Below, piece after piece: positions 13,401 through 22,774 of a DNA stretch of 64,000 nt (the first letter of the stretch is position 1; every line of letters starts with the position of its first letter). Source of the DNA: Ephydatia muelleri. Its lineage: Eukaryota > Porifera > Demospongiae > Spongillida > Spongillidae. A program made the position numbers and the translations under genes. The stretch is from contig JABACO010000012.1 of NCBI GenBank assembly GCA_013339895.1, positions 4,454,789-4,518,788 of the forward strand. The letters are read 5' to 3'. Under the pieces are notes generated by a model. That model was not told where the DNA came from. It saw only the letters and a program-made list of their open reading frames with translations, and made no database searches.

Positions 13401-13944
13401 TGGTATCACACTTGCTATGGTGCAGCTTCAGGTATTGTATTCATTTGACATGTGTAATTGTCATAAAAGTGTTTGCATTACTCAGGGAGGACGTCGTCCT
13501 TTACATTTGTCCAGTGATCATCTTTATGTTGGGAGAATCCCTGGAGACAGTGGTTGTTCGAGTTTGTCCTCTCAGATAAATACTGCTGGGTTTGTTGGCT
13601 GCATTGATGAGGTTTGTTAGTTTCAATTTAATTAATTGTTATATAGTTTATCAACTATTTATATTGTTTGAGATTAAATTTTATATTTAATTTAGGACTT
13701 TTGAGAATTGTATGAATTATTGGAATAATAAGCAGCTTGGATTGAACTATCCGTAAGCTGGTTGTATACTGAGTCTATGAAGTCTAGTATCACAAGGCTA
13801 ATTTATTTCCTTTCTCACATTGCCAGTTCTTGTTAGTGATATATGATTTTGCACATTGCTCATTTGCAGATCAACATCCAAGTTGTTGGGAGCTATACAT
13901 TGAAAACTGGGAGAAGCCAAAATGTATATCCATGTAACAAGTAG
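529..13944 (+). CDS. Giant extracellular protein: unrecognised glycosylated domain x15, Cys-rich module, laminin G (5' end missing)
   Basis: The model uses exons 529-1434, 1497-1745, possibly 1937-1954, 2433-13260, 13317-13431, 13486-13611 and 13870-13944 (stop TAG). All junctions are GT-AG, and phases run 1,1,1,2,0,0, so the frame closes over about 4,100 residues. Domain order is: one diverged copy of a ~240-residue domain, a Cys-rich anaphylatoxin/fibulin-like module, 14 near-identical copies of the domain in one exon, then one laminin-G domain spread over the last four exons and ending in VYPCNK. No transmembrane segment is visible, so the product is probably secreted or matrix-bound. The signal peptide would lie upstream of the window. 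I do not recognise the repeated domain. Its content (mostly hydrophobic/polar alternation, many N-glycosylation sequons, Ser/Thr/Pro linkers) suggests a beta-rich glycoprotein. A role in adhesion, self-recognition or matrix is inference from LamG and repetition only. Confidence 0.8.
1497..1745 (+). other. Cys-rich exon, anaphylatoxin/fibulin-like module
   Basis: This is a phase 1-1 exon with paired cysteines in the order CC, C, C, CCSCC, C, C and a terminal CC (TDKCCSCCEIGVN then CKAVYLACC). That spacing resembles the anaphylatoxin-like modules of fibulins and relatives; this is pattern recognition, not a search result. The exon could be spliced into two by a weak donor at 1520, but that would break the frame, so I read it as one exon. 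A good donor (GTGAGT) lies at 1746. Confidence 0.6.
1746..2432 (+). other. Intron(s), with a possible 18-nt microexon at 1937-1954
   Basis: The sequence is A+T-rich and non-coding. Positions 1937-1954 are bounded by ttccag and gtgagt, are 18 nt long and are phase 1-1, so including or skipping them leaves the frame intact. The large exon probably starts at 2433 after ttcaag rather than at the methionine of 2327. The 35 residues encoded before it look like translated intron. Confidence 0.45.
2639..12886 (+). repeat. 14 tandem 732-bp coding repeats (244 residues each)
   Basis: Units begin every 732 bp from 2639 (marker PTPVK) and are highly similar at the DNA level. Each unit reads PTPVKSVETYSGGVQVRI to a Ser/Thr/Pro linker ending TLTPSTSPS. 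Each encodes one conserved Cys (LPYC) and up to seven N-glycosylation sequons. Two haplotype-like variants recur: TMRQNA...NPMEF (units 1, 3, 13) and SMKQNA...NPLET (the rest). The first and last units are the most diverged, as expected when unequal exchange homogenises the interior. Because the length is a multiple of three and no intron interrupts, units can be gained or lost without frameshift. Confidence 0.97.
13036..13944 (+). other. Laminin-G domain over four exons
   Basis: The domain starts near GVMFNGSSFVEYG and continues RADGLILFSS, SLEFWFSTGTD, then VDKWYGVVVEYS, GSITVNGI, LYVGRIPGD and GFVGCIDE before ending QNVYPCNK. These are the usual LamG landmarks: the W-Y strand, the L-Y-V-G-G/R-type strand and two terminal cysteines that normally form a disulfide. 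Splicing 13611 directly to 13870 keeps phase 0 and supplies the second Cys. The 13696-13752 stretch is better read as intron. Confidence 0.85.
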
Positions 13945-14256
13945 TTCAATATGTGCTAAACCTGTTATTTGTTACAACAATATATTTTACAAATTTTCAG
14001 AATTGTATAACTAGTGTCATGCTGGTCAATATAACTTATGTAAATACATGTATATGTGACAACAGAAAATATGACACAGTTGTACAGAACCATTACAAAC
14101 ATATTTAGACGCACATACAATCATATTGACGGAGTTTAAGGAGCATTGTCCACTGGATTGTTAGAATAACAGCTGCACTCACTTCAGAGTTTCCTAGAAG
14201 AAGCTCATGGATAGGAAAGGTTAGATCCAAGGTGGAAAAAAAAAAGGGCCTAGGTC
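13945..14256. other. Intergenic DNA between convergent genes
   Basis: This 0.3-kb stretch should hold the two 3' UTRs. It is A+T-rich and I see no canonical AATAAA on either strand that I would confidently assign. Confidence 0.5.
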
Positions 14257-15220
14257 TCACACAACAGTGTGCTTTCCAAGCTTTAAGCGAGTGTAGCAAG
14301 ACTTTGGGTCCATGGTTGTAGCACTGAGCACTTCATAGGTACGTGAAGTTTGAAAATCAGGTGTTTGTGAAATTCGAAAATCAGGTATTTGAACGTCTTC
14401 AGACTGATCATCGGGTTCAGAATAGTACGCGAATTGCATGGCACTTTGGTTAGCAGCAGCAGCAGCAGCAATAGCATCTGGTGGAAGGCTATAGTCTACT
14501 GAACAAACCTGATTATTCTCAGCTCGAATAGAACTTGTTCCATCAAGGGCTCCACTCTGCATGAGGGAGGGGACAGTTGATTCGTAAGGCACCAAGGGGA
14601 AGGGTGCGTCCTCAGAATCAAATGTTTGTGACTGTAGTGTATCTTGAAATATGTCCTTTGAGGCAGCTGCCTCTGTTCCCCCCTCAACAATCCCAGTTGC
14701 ACCAGTACCACTTCTATCATTTGTAGTGCTTTCGAGGACGTGATACACAATATTGCTGGCAGAAGGAGTGGCACTTGCCGTAGGGGGAGGCGGAGAAATG
14801 GGTGTGGTCTCATTGTTGGACCACAACTGGTTAGCCTGGTGGTGGAGGCTGCTGAGGGAAGTGATGCAGTACAGGGCTTCGTGGGCATCAGGGGGGCTGT
14901 GGGCGTTTGGTCTCCTTGTAGTCATATCAGCCATCTCGAAAGGCTCACCGCTTGTTCTGAGACAGCCAATGTCAGTGAGGACAGTTGTAGTGGTGCAGAA
15001 GCTGTGCTGACGGCTATTGAGACCATCCTGCTGGGGTGGACTGGGGCTGAGAGATGGCCGGTACAGACGGCTGTACTGATGTGTTGTAGGTAATGGTGTG
15101 ATGATATCATAGTCTCTGTCCGGATCGCCAGCAGTAGTGGTTGTGGTGTTAGTGGTGGTAGTGGTGATGGTCTTTGGCCCACCAGAATCATTTGGCTGGT
15201 CACTGGAGTAGAGGGAGGAG
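14257..15220 (-). CDS. Terminal exon of a signalling-type tail with PDZ-binding C-terminus
   Basis: On the minus strand one frame stays open from a stop near 15260 to the TGA at 14257-14259. Plausible acceptors lie at 15203-15204 and 15221-15222, both giving the same frame, so the exon starts at 15202 or 15220. The encoded ~315 residues are of low complexity (poly-Thr, Pro and Ser, a run of Ala near the end) with tyrosines in contexts such as DYDIIT, SRLYRP, AYYSEP and RTYEVL. The product ends KHTVV, which fits a class I PDZ ligand (Thr at -2, Val at 0). This is typical of a cytoplasmic tail. The exon sits 3.2 kb downstream of the receptor exons at 18447-19446 on the same strand. A direct splice would be out of phase, so either an intermediate exon exists or the two are separate genes. 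Confidence 0.6.
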
Positions 15221-15413
15221 CTGTCAGGAGGGGAGGGGCAGCATGTTCACAACGAAATGATAAATGCATGTGCAATGTCACGCAACAGAACATCATGCTT
15301 ACTACAAGTATTCATGAGTGAACTTATGAACAACATAACAGACTCTTCACTCATCAGCTGATGCAAATCCTCGTCCCTCACCATTGTTATGTACACTAAG
15401 ACGATTTGCAGGT

Positions 15414-15637
15414 TTAACTCTTTCGCGGGCAAAGCCAATTATTACGGTATACATGTTGTGCAAAAAGAAACGTGTTGTGCGTTGCAGCAAAACATAGTTA
15501 GCAAACAACTTATACTATATGACCAGGAAAAAACTGATCAATATGTTGTTACAAAGTGTTAACTGTATAGATAAGCAGAGTAGCTATAGTATAGCACCTG
15601 TGGCGCAATATTGCTCTGGTGCCCATGAATAAGTTAA
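15414..15637 (+). mobile_element. MITE copy 1 (TTAACTCTTTC family)
   Basis: This 224-bp element starts TTAACTCTTTCGCGGGC and ends with a degraded inverse of it. Its interior is closely similar to 17742-17973, including CTGATCAATATGTTGTT and the CGCAATATTGCTCTG end. It encodes nothing. Confidence 0.8.
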
Positions 15638-15818
15638 TACACCAGAAGCTATAATCTGAATGTGAGCTATATTACGGTAGTCCTCAATATAGGAATTAAG
15701 ATTTGATTGGTCGTTTACAAGGCCAATAATAACTGGGTAGGCAATTGTTAGAGTTGTTCGGACACTTAAGAATTGATCGTGTTACTATTAGTTCTTGAGC
15801 ATGAAGCATACCATAACA

Positions 15819-16016
15819 TTAACTCTGTCACGGGCAACATGCAATATTGCGCCGCAGGTGCTATTCTAAAGCCACGCTGTTTATCTAAACAGTTAACACA
15901 TAGTAGTCAACATCAGTTGTTCCCTGGTAGTTTGCAAACATTTTCCTGCAATGCGGAATGCTTATTTCACACTACATGTGTACCGCAATAATTGGCTTTG
16001 CCCTCAAAAGAGTTAA
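15819..16016 (-). mobile_element. MITE copy 2 (TTAACTCTTTC family), inverted and diverged
   Basis: This 198-bp element has TTAACTC at the left and GAGTTAA at the right. Read on the minus strand its interior matches copies 1 and 3, for example CAATATTGCGC on the plus strand against GCGCAATATTG in the others. It is more decayed than its two relatives. Confidence 0.65.
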
Positions 16017-16172
16017 TAGTAACCAAACGTACTTGTAAGTGCTACAGTAAAGAATGCAATTGAAAATACATGTACAGACATTCCTTGTCTTGAGCTTATT
16101 CGACTGTTTCGTTGTACCATCCTATCAACCCCTGAATGTACATATCTCCTCACCACCCAATCCTAGTTCTAG

Positions 16173-16173
<1 letters not shown>

Positions 16174-16226
<53 letters not shown>

Positions 16227-16230
16227 ACAC
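16174..16230. repeat. (CA)n microsatellite
   Basis: This is a dinucleotide CA run, slightly interrupted (AT, AA) at its right end. Confidence 0.95.
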
Positions 16231-17741
16231 AAACACCTCAGCTTACCCCGTAGAGGAAAATCGCATCCGGATACTCTGAATAGGTTCTTGACCTACACAA
16301 TGTAACGAATCAGAGGATGTGAGCACTCGGTGACCAATAGAAATACGCCTCCCATGTATATAATTCAGAAGGACACATATTGGCTGCACCTTCCTAAACA
16401 CATACAGTAAAGCATGCTGTCTAGTGTGTTAGACTAACAAGGTAGGTAGACAAATGAATTCATGCAGGTTAATTACTACGCAAACTACATGGCTGTAAAG
16501 TTACTAATGCTTAACAGCATTCTTGGAATTCGGATTAGTTGTGTCCAGAACCAACAGATATGTTCTCTCAGTCCCAGGGGGTGTATAAAAACACACAGAC
16601 AGGAGCACGAGATGAGCAAAATTTGTAGCCGATTCATTGATTATATTATTTGCAGACTACAGATGGGCTGAAAGGTGCACTAAAATTTTCCCCCCTTTTG
16701 TTTCAGTGGTCTTGTAATGAAATTTACATTCTAATCAGGCAAGGGCCAAATGACATAGAAACATGCACACTATATCATTTCACTCATTGTGTAGCGCCAC
16801 TGTGCCAATCAAATTATGACATATTAATGTCCGATGCATTGCCACAAGATACAATTACTGACTCCTAAGGTCTTGTTTTGAAAAACAAGCAACACAGCAA
16901 TCCTTATGGGAGTGAAAGCCCAATAGAACTCTAAGCAAGAAAGATACACTCTTAGGAAGGGCATGTCTCTTACTAAGCAGATAAATATATGCTGAAGTAC
17001 ACAAGATGTTCATTCTGGTAACAGTTGGAAACATTTCAGACAGTGGAGTTAATCTTTGACATTGCTTTTATCTACATTAGTATATTACAGAATAGGTGGC
17101 TATACAACTAAGCTTAGTAGACATTTCCATGTGTGCATGTGTATAATTCAGCATCAGCCACTCCGCCAGAAGCAAACAATTTCCTGGGCATAAGAAGTAG
17201 CATGCACTACTGGACCCAAGTCACCATAAAGGTATGTGATCTTTTTCAAGATCATGGCTGCAAGCCTTTGAATATGTTATAAAAATCTACCCTAATGTCT
17301 GTTATGCATACATGTATAATTGTTCCAAATTTCACAAAGTTATGTTATGAAACTAGATTTCCAAAGGGTGATCTTACACAGGTGGATGTTGAAACATGCA
17401 TCAATAGTACAAGTTATAACAAATAACAAGTTCTCTTCTAGCATGATGGAGGAAATAAGAGCCCCTTCCCCTTCCTACAATGCCACATTTCTTTGGTTTC
17501 ATTCTTGGAGTTTCTTTCCCAGTAAGGCTAAGTACAAACCTTAGTAAGGTGCCTATTAATTGTAGCATAAAATCATGAAGGTGGAATACCATATAGGTAT
17601 CAGAAATGCAACAAACCATGTGTCTGGCATCTCTATGGTTTGCAACACAAACAAAAGCAACAACCTCTGTTGTGTTATCCAATTGCATTCAGAATGATAT
17701 AGCGACATGGTTAATTGACTCATCAAAATTGGTCGTCTATT

Positions 17742-17973
17742 TTAACTCTTTCGCAGGCAAAGCTGATTATTACGATAAATATGTTGTGCAAAATAAAAGC
17801 GTTGCGTGTGGCAGGAAAACATAGTTATCAAACAACTTGCACTCTATGACCAGGAAACAACTGATCAATATGTTGTTGACTACAAAAGTGTTCACTGTTT
17901 AGATAAATAGAGTGGCTTTAGTATAGTACCTGCATGCGGCGCAATATTGCTCTGTTACCCGTGAAAGAGTTAA
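17742..17973 (+). mobile_element. MITE copy 3 (TTAACTCTTTC family)
   Basis: This 232-bp element begins TTAACTCTTTCGCAGGC and ends ACCCGTGAAAGAGTTAA, an imperfect terminal inverted repeat. It is the best-preserved right end of the three copies. Confidence 0.85.
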
Positions 17974-18332
17974 ATGTGGGGTTTGTACATTTAAGGCACG
18001 AATTGATGAGGGTGGGAACGTCTGTGGTTTAGTCATTTAGCATTTGTACAGTTGTCTTACAGTACCTGCCTTATAAAGGAGTAAAGAGCAACAACAAATG
18101 CACAAATACTTTCTATTCCCAATTTGTGCCTTACACCCCTATATACTGCATATACGCACAGCATAGCAAATGCACATACAAGAGACACACTGCAGATACA
18201 GTGATCATCAGTAGACAGTATTTGAAGGCATAACACAGCTTGACTCAAAAATGAATACAACGTATACGTTCCCAGACTAGTAGAGGTGGATCACAATCTA
18301 GGTCATGTACTATATACTACTAAATTGTTTAT

Positions 18333-18340
18333 CACACACA

Positions 18341-18378
<38 letters not shown>
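18333..18378. repeat. (CA)n microsatellite
   Basis: This CA run lies just downstream (minus-strand sense) of the receptor exon donor. Confidence 0.95.
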
Positions 18379-18379
<1 letters not shown>

Positions 18380-18446
18380 TACAGTACATGCATTACACAT
18401 GTCTGCACATATCACACAAACACATAACAGCCGTACACAAGCTTAC

Positions 18447-19446
18447 TCTTGAGAGTATCCGTGTCAGCTGTTTGTGATCTCTTCAGGCAGAGGACCAGAC
18501 ATAGTACACTCAGAATAATGATTGTGAGTGCAAACACAGTAGCTATACCTGCTACCACGTACAACGACATCCTCGTCAAGTCATCGGTGCTTGTATTAAC
18601 ATCACCTGTGAGGTTTAAGCCTACTGTCACAGTGGGATGCAACAACTTGAGCGAGCTGTCCGGTAAACCTGTTGAGTACACACTATCCGGTAGCAATATC
18701 ATAATGGAAGTACTAGTTGGAATTCCTGATGTGTACGGATGTCCTTTAGTAGGAAGAGATGTTGGAACCACAGCCGCCGTTGTAGGTGACCCTGGCATTG
18801 CTGTACTCGGACGCAGAGAAGGGCTTACAGTGGGTGATAACGCAGGCGTGCAGGTAAGACTATGATTCGACGCACACTGCGTATCATTGACTGTAAAGCT
18901 ATATGTGGTGCACATCTTTTTGAATTCCCCAGACGGCGGGTATAGACGAAGAATATGTGTGTCGGGCAAAGAAAACATGTCCACTCCCTGTGCGGAGCTA
19001 ATAATACAGCTGTAGTTGTGTTGCGAACCGTCGTCGATCATCCCGCTCAACGTTGACATGCACACTTGTACATCGTTGCCTAATGTACTACAAGAAGGAG
19101 CCGACGGTACCACATATGGACCGTTGCCGCTTTGGTACTTGATACCATCGACCTGCCAAGTAATGACGATCGAAGATGAAGATGGACCGGCAACCGCGCA
19201 ATTTAAGACAAACGACACTTGAAAGGGGTTGCACTGGGCGCTAGTGTTGGAGGGATATTGTAGGTAGCAATACTCACAGCTAGGGCAGCCAGGACAATAA
19301 GCTGAAGTATAGAAAAAGAAAGACACATATAAATGAATACTCAGTATGTTAGTAAAGACCTCTTTTAACTCACATCCAGCTATGCCACGTAAGAGCGCTA
19401 GCGCAAGAAGAAACAGGATGGAGCCGCGGTCCCTAGGCTTCCTCAT
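18447..19446 (-). CDS. Ig-like single-pass membrane receptor, N-terminal two exons
   Basis: Exon 1 is 19374-19446 (ATG at 19444-19446) and exon 2 is 18447-19301. They are separated by a 72-bp in-frame intron (GTGAGT...TTCAG) that leaves the unspliced frame open. The start encodes a signal peptide (MRKPRDRGSILFLLALALL). The ectodomain is Cys-rich at its N-terminus (CPGCPSCEYC) and then Ig-like, with C...W...YSC spacing (LNCAVAG, ITWQVDG, HNYSCII) and several N-glycosylation sites. A Ser/Thr/Pro stalk follows. The transmembrane helix is VVAGIATVFALTIIILSVLC, followed by KRSQTADTDTLK. A consensus donor (A/GTAAGC) follows in phase 1, so a cytoplasmic tail must be encoded further downstream. The exon at 14257-15220 is a candidate. 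I recognise the fold but no named family. Confidence 0.75.
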
Positions 19447-20178
19447 GTCTCCTAGCGATGACTAGGACCAAACTGATCAAAACACGTTGTCTAGAACTCC
19501 AGAATAAAATAGCTATACACCACAGGGTGCAGACCTACACGAACTCGTGCAAGCCCACCCTCCTCGAGCATATGCACGCGTGTTACCACAGAACTACGAC
19601 TTATACTCATTCCAGCGGTCGGCCTTTAGCGGAAGTGTCCATACCAGGAAGTTCATTGTACAAATAATTAATAATTTAAAAGAGGGTTGAAATGCATATT
19701 GCAGAAATAAGAATTTGTATAAAGTAAGGAGGACCACAAAAATGAAAGTACTGACATACAACATGAGCACAAACACATACTAACACATGTATATACATAA
19801 ACAGATGAATGCCATTTTATGAGGCAGTCGAATCTTCTCTAGAACGGTTTCCCTGAGGCATTATTGCCAGTGACTGATAACCTCTGCGTGCCCTATGGCA
19901 AAAATAATGCAATATAAATCATCGCACTCCTAAACATAGGACATTAGAAAGTTGTGCGCAAACAAAAGGATGTTGTCAATAATATAACGCCATCTGTTGT
20001 ACAGTCAGCCTGTCCTAAATTGTGGTTGGTTTGGGGGGGGTCCTGATTTATGATACTATACTCTGCCAAACAATTGGGTGACTGCTTCTGGCAGGTTAGC
20101 CTACACTTGGAAATCTCTCTACAAATTACACCTATCTCCACACATACCCTTCACAACACACACACACACACACACACA

Positions 20179-20217
<39 letters not shown>

Positions 20218-20218
20218 C
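19447..20218. other. Intergenic DNA, ends in CA/CT microsatellite
   Basis: This is the 5' flank of the receptor gene and 3' flank of the transporter gene. I see no gene. A compound (CA)n(CT)n tract at about 20156-20215 abuts the transporter stop codon. Confidence 0.5.
20156..20215. repeat. Compound (CA)n(CT)n microsatellite
   Basis: A CA run of about 25 bp changes directly into a CT run of about 35 bp. Confidence 0.95.
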
Positions 20219-22710
20219 CTACACACTGATACTAAAATGAAACTTGAAATACACTCCCCCGTTCCTAAAACACACACACCTGATCCCCCTTGCTGCTGTG
20301 CAGAGCTTCCTTATCCCAATCCACACTGGGTCCCAGTTGCTGTAGTTGTCCAGCAGTGTGATGCAGACAAAGGCAAGAATCATCACAAGAGCTCCAATGA
20401 AGAACTCCCATGATATGGAGGCCTGCACGAAGACAGGTTGAATATTTAAAACATGTACAGTGCACACAATGTATGGTGTGTCACAATACATGTGCACACT
20501 CCCAGTACACAATATGCACAGGGTGCCACATACATATGTGCACAACCTGCCTGGGCACAGGGTGCACGTATAAATATGTTTAGCACAACTTGTACAACAT
20601 TGTTGTGTAAAAAAAAGGTGTGCACAATGTCCGAAGACTTCAATGTCCCTCACCTTTCCAACGAATATGCTATATGCTATACTTAGTGGGGTCACCAATG
20701 TGAGACTTAGAGTGCCAATGAGTGGTGAAGTCAGAAACACTCCCCTGCACAGGGAAAAAAAAATTAAAATGAAGAAACAGTGGCTAACATGTGCTCAACA
20801 TATATGCATACAACAAACATGAATATATGACATAACAAGACCACACATGTGACTGACTGTGGTTATACACTGGTTACAAATTTACTGTCTGGTTGGCAAA
20901 GCCACCACCACAATACAAGCATGAACCTCCAGCACACCACAATGCACCTACACAAATCCCAACCACACATGTATGCGAAAAGAATATGAATGCTCCATTC
21001 AACAAAAAGAATGTAATAATAGTGCAACTTGGTCTGATTGGGAAGGTATGGTAAATGTCCATATTATCTGAGTCTGCATGGATGTGTACACTTCAGATCA
21101 ACAAAATGGGTACACACTCTGGCAAACAGAGCATGCATGCAAAATCATGTGACTGCAACAGGTACAGGAAATCAAAATGACTGTATATGGAATCACAAAA
21201 GCAAACCCAGGAAACTCCTCTGAATTTGTAGTAATCAGATCACTACATGCAGCTACAGTTTCACTCATTCACATGCCACACAAAACGTGTTGCCATACAT
21301 GTATGACTGGTTGGTGCTCAATGGCAGCTAATCGGGAGTACAAAATACCAGTAAGGGATCTCAGGGTGGATCAGGGGAACTTATAGTTGTACAGTGTATC
21401 CTAGAGTGGATACGCACCTGTACACATACAACTATTACTTCCTGCATGCACAGACTGTGACCCGATGAACCGATCACTAATCATCCGCGCAACATGCACC
21501 CACGTCCCTCCTAATTTGGCACCAGATTAAAAGCAATGGGTGCACTTGGCAACTGGAGTGTACTTGAAAGCGAAATGAGAAAAACCGCAAACGGAGAGGA
21601 GAATCTTGCCAGTTTTTATGCACACACAATTAATTGCCTTAGCCCATGCACGTAGCCGACATACATGCAATAAACACATCCAGCACACTGCCAATAACTA
21701 ACTATTACATGTGCTAATAAGGTTCAGAGCAGGGTGCAGGGTCGTGACTAAGCAAGCAAGGGCGAAACTACAGCTTGAAGTTTCACCTGCTATGGAGATG
21801 GGAAGGCTGCTTGACGCCTTAACATACACGTATCAGTGTGAGAGGTATGTGGAGGGTGGGTTTGTGTGCGTAGTCGACAGTGGAGGTGTGAGGCTGCATG
21901 GAGGGTGTCAGCCGTATGGTGATAAACAGTTGTACACGATGACACACACAAATGAGCTGTGAGTATGCGTAGGCATGACAGTTGTGAATGGCATTATCGA
22001 AAATTCAAATTGCCCAATATATTACAATGCACTTGTACATTTAGATCCTGGTTAGTCAGCCCTGTGTGTGTAGGTGGTGTATGTGTGTGTGTGTGTCAGT
22101 ATGCACATAGTGTGTGTGTGTGTGTGTGTGTGTAGGTGTGTGTGTGTGTGTAGGTGTGCGTGTTTGTGTACTTATGACATGTACATGCTAGAAGAACGGA
22201 CCTATGATGGAGGAAGAAAGCAATCATATTCTAAGCATACATGTGCTAGACATGTACAGTACAGAGTATAAAAAATGTTTAAGAAGGCCTAAAAAAACCC
22301 AGAACAGTTTGTAGCAATATAATAACACCTGCAAGTAGTTTCAAAGGTAGCATAGCAAAGAGGATGCTTCAAACACAGGGAAAGGAATGAAGAATGAAAC
22401 AACCTGGGTATTTGCTTTGAAATGTGATAGCCATACCATCTCTTGATGTCCAAATATGTCACAACTCAATATAGAGTGCAAGCAATGCAATCAAATAACA
22501 CGCCATCGACTGAACATCTGAGTCAAAACAACTAGAGATGCTCGAGACCAGACAAGAGGCCTCATTGGGCAACAGAACAGGTTGGTGGAAACCCAAAGGC
22601 ATGTTTTAACCCACTGATACGTGGGTTCAATCATACAAGTCACGTGAATCAGCACAACTTGATTTCACTTGATTTCAACATACTGGTACATGCTGGTACA
22701 TACTGGTACA

Positions 22711-22774
<64 letters not shown>

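Larger units (their letters stand above)
15638..18446. other. Intergenic or intronic DNA with MITEs and a CA microsatellite
   Basis: Apart from two of the three MITE copies and the (CA)n at 16174-16230 I see no exon that I would defend. On the minus strand an exon of length 1 mod 3 would be needed here to join the receptor exons (18447-19446) to the tail exon (14257-15220). I did not find an obvious one. Confidence 0.45.

Noticed and set aside
13696..13752. A candidate LamG exon with consensus splice sites but a stop in the needed frame, which a one-base homopolymer error would explain
   Set aside because: Splicing 13611 directly to 13870 gives phase 0, a complete LamG end with the second Cys and a stop, so no frameshift is required.
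16054..16305. ORF over the CA tract (poly His-Thr)
   Set aside because: It is a translation of a microsatellite; the same applies to ORFs at 18286-18477, 22649-22945, 27131-27383 and 57486-57674.
22601..22640. A tRNA-like TGGGTTCAATC T-arm
   Set aside because: There is no matching A box, acceptor stem or anticodon arm at the right distance; I found no credible tRNA gene in the window.
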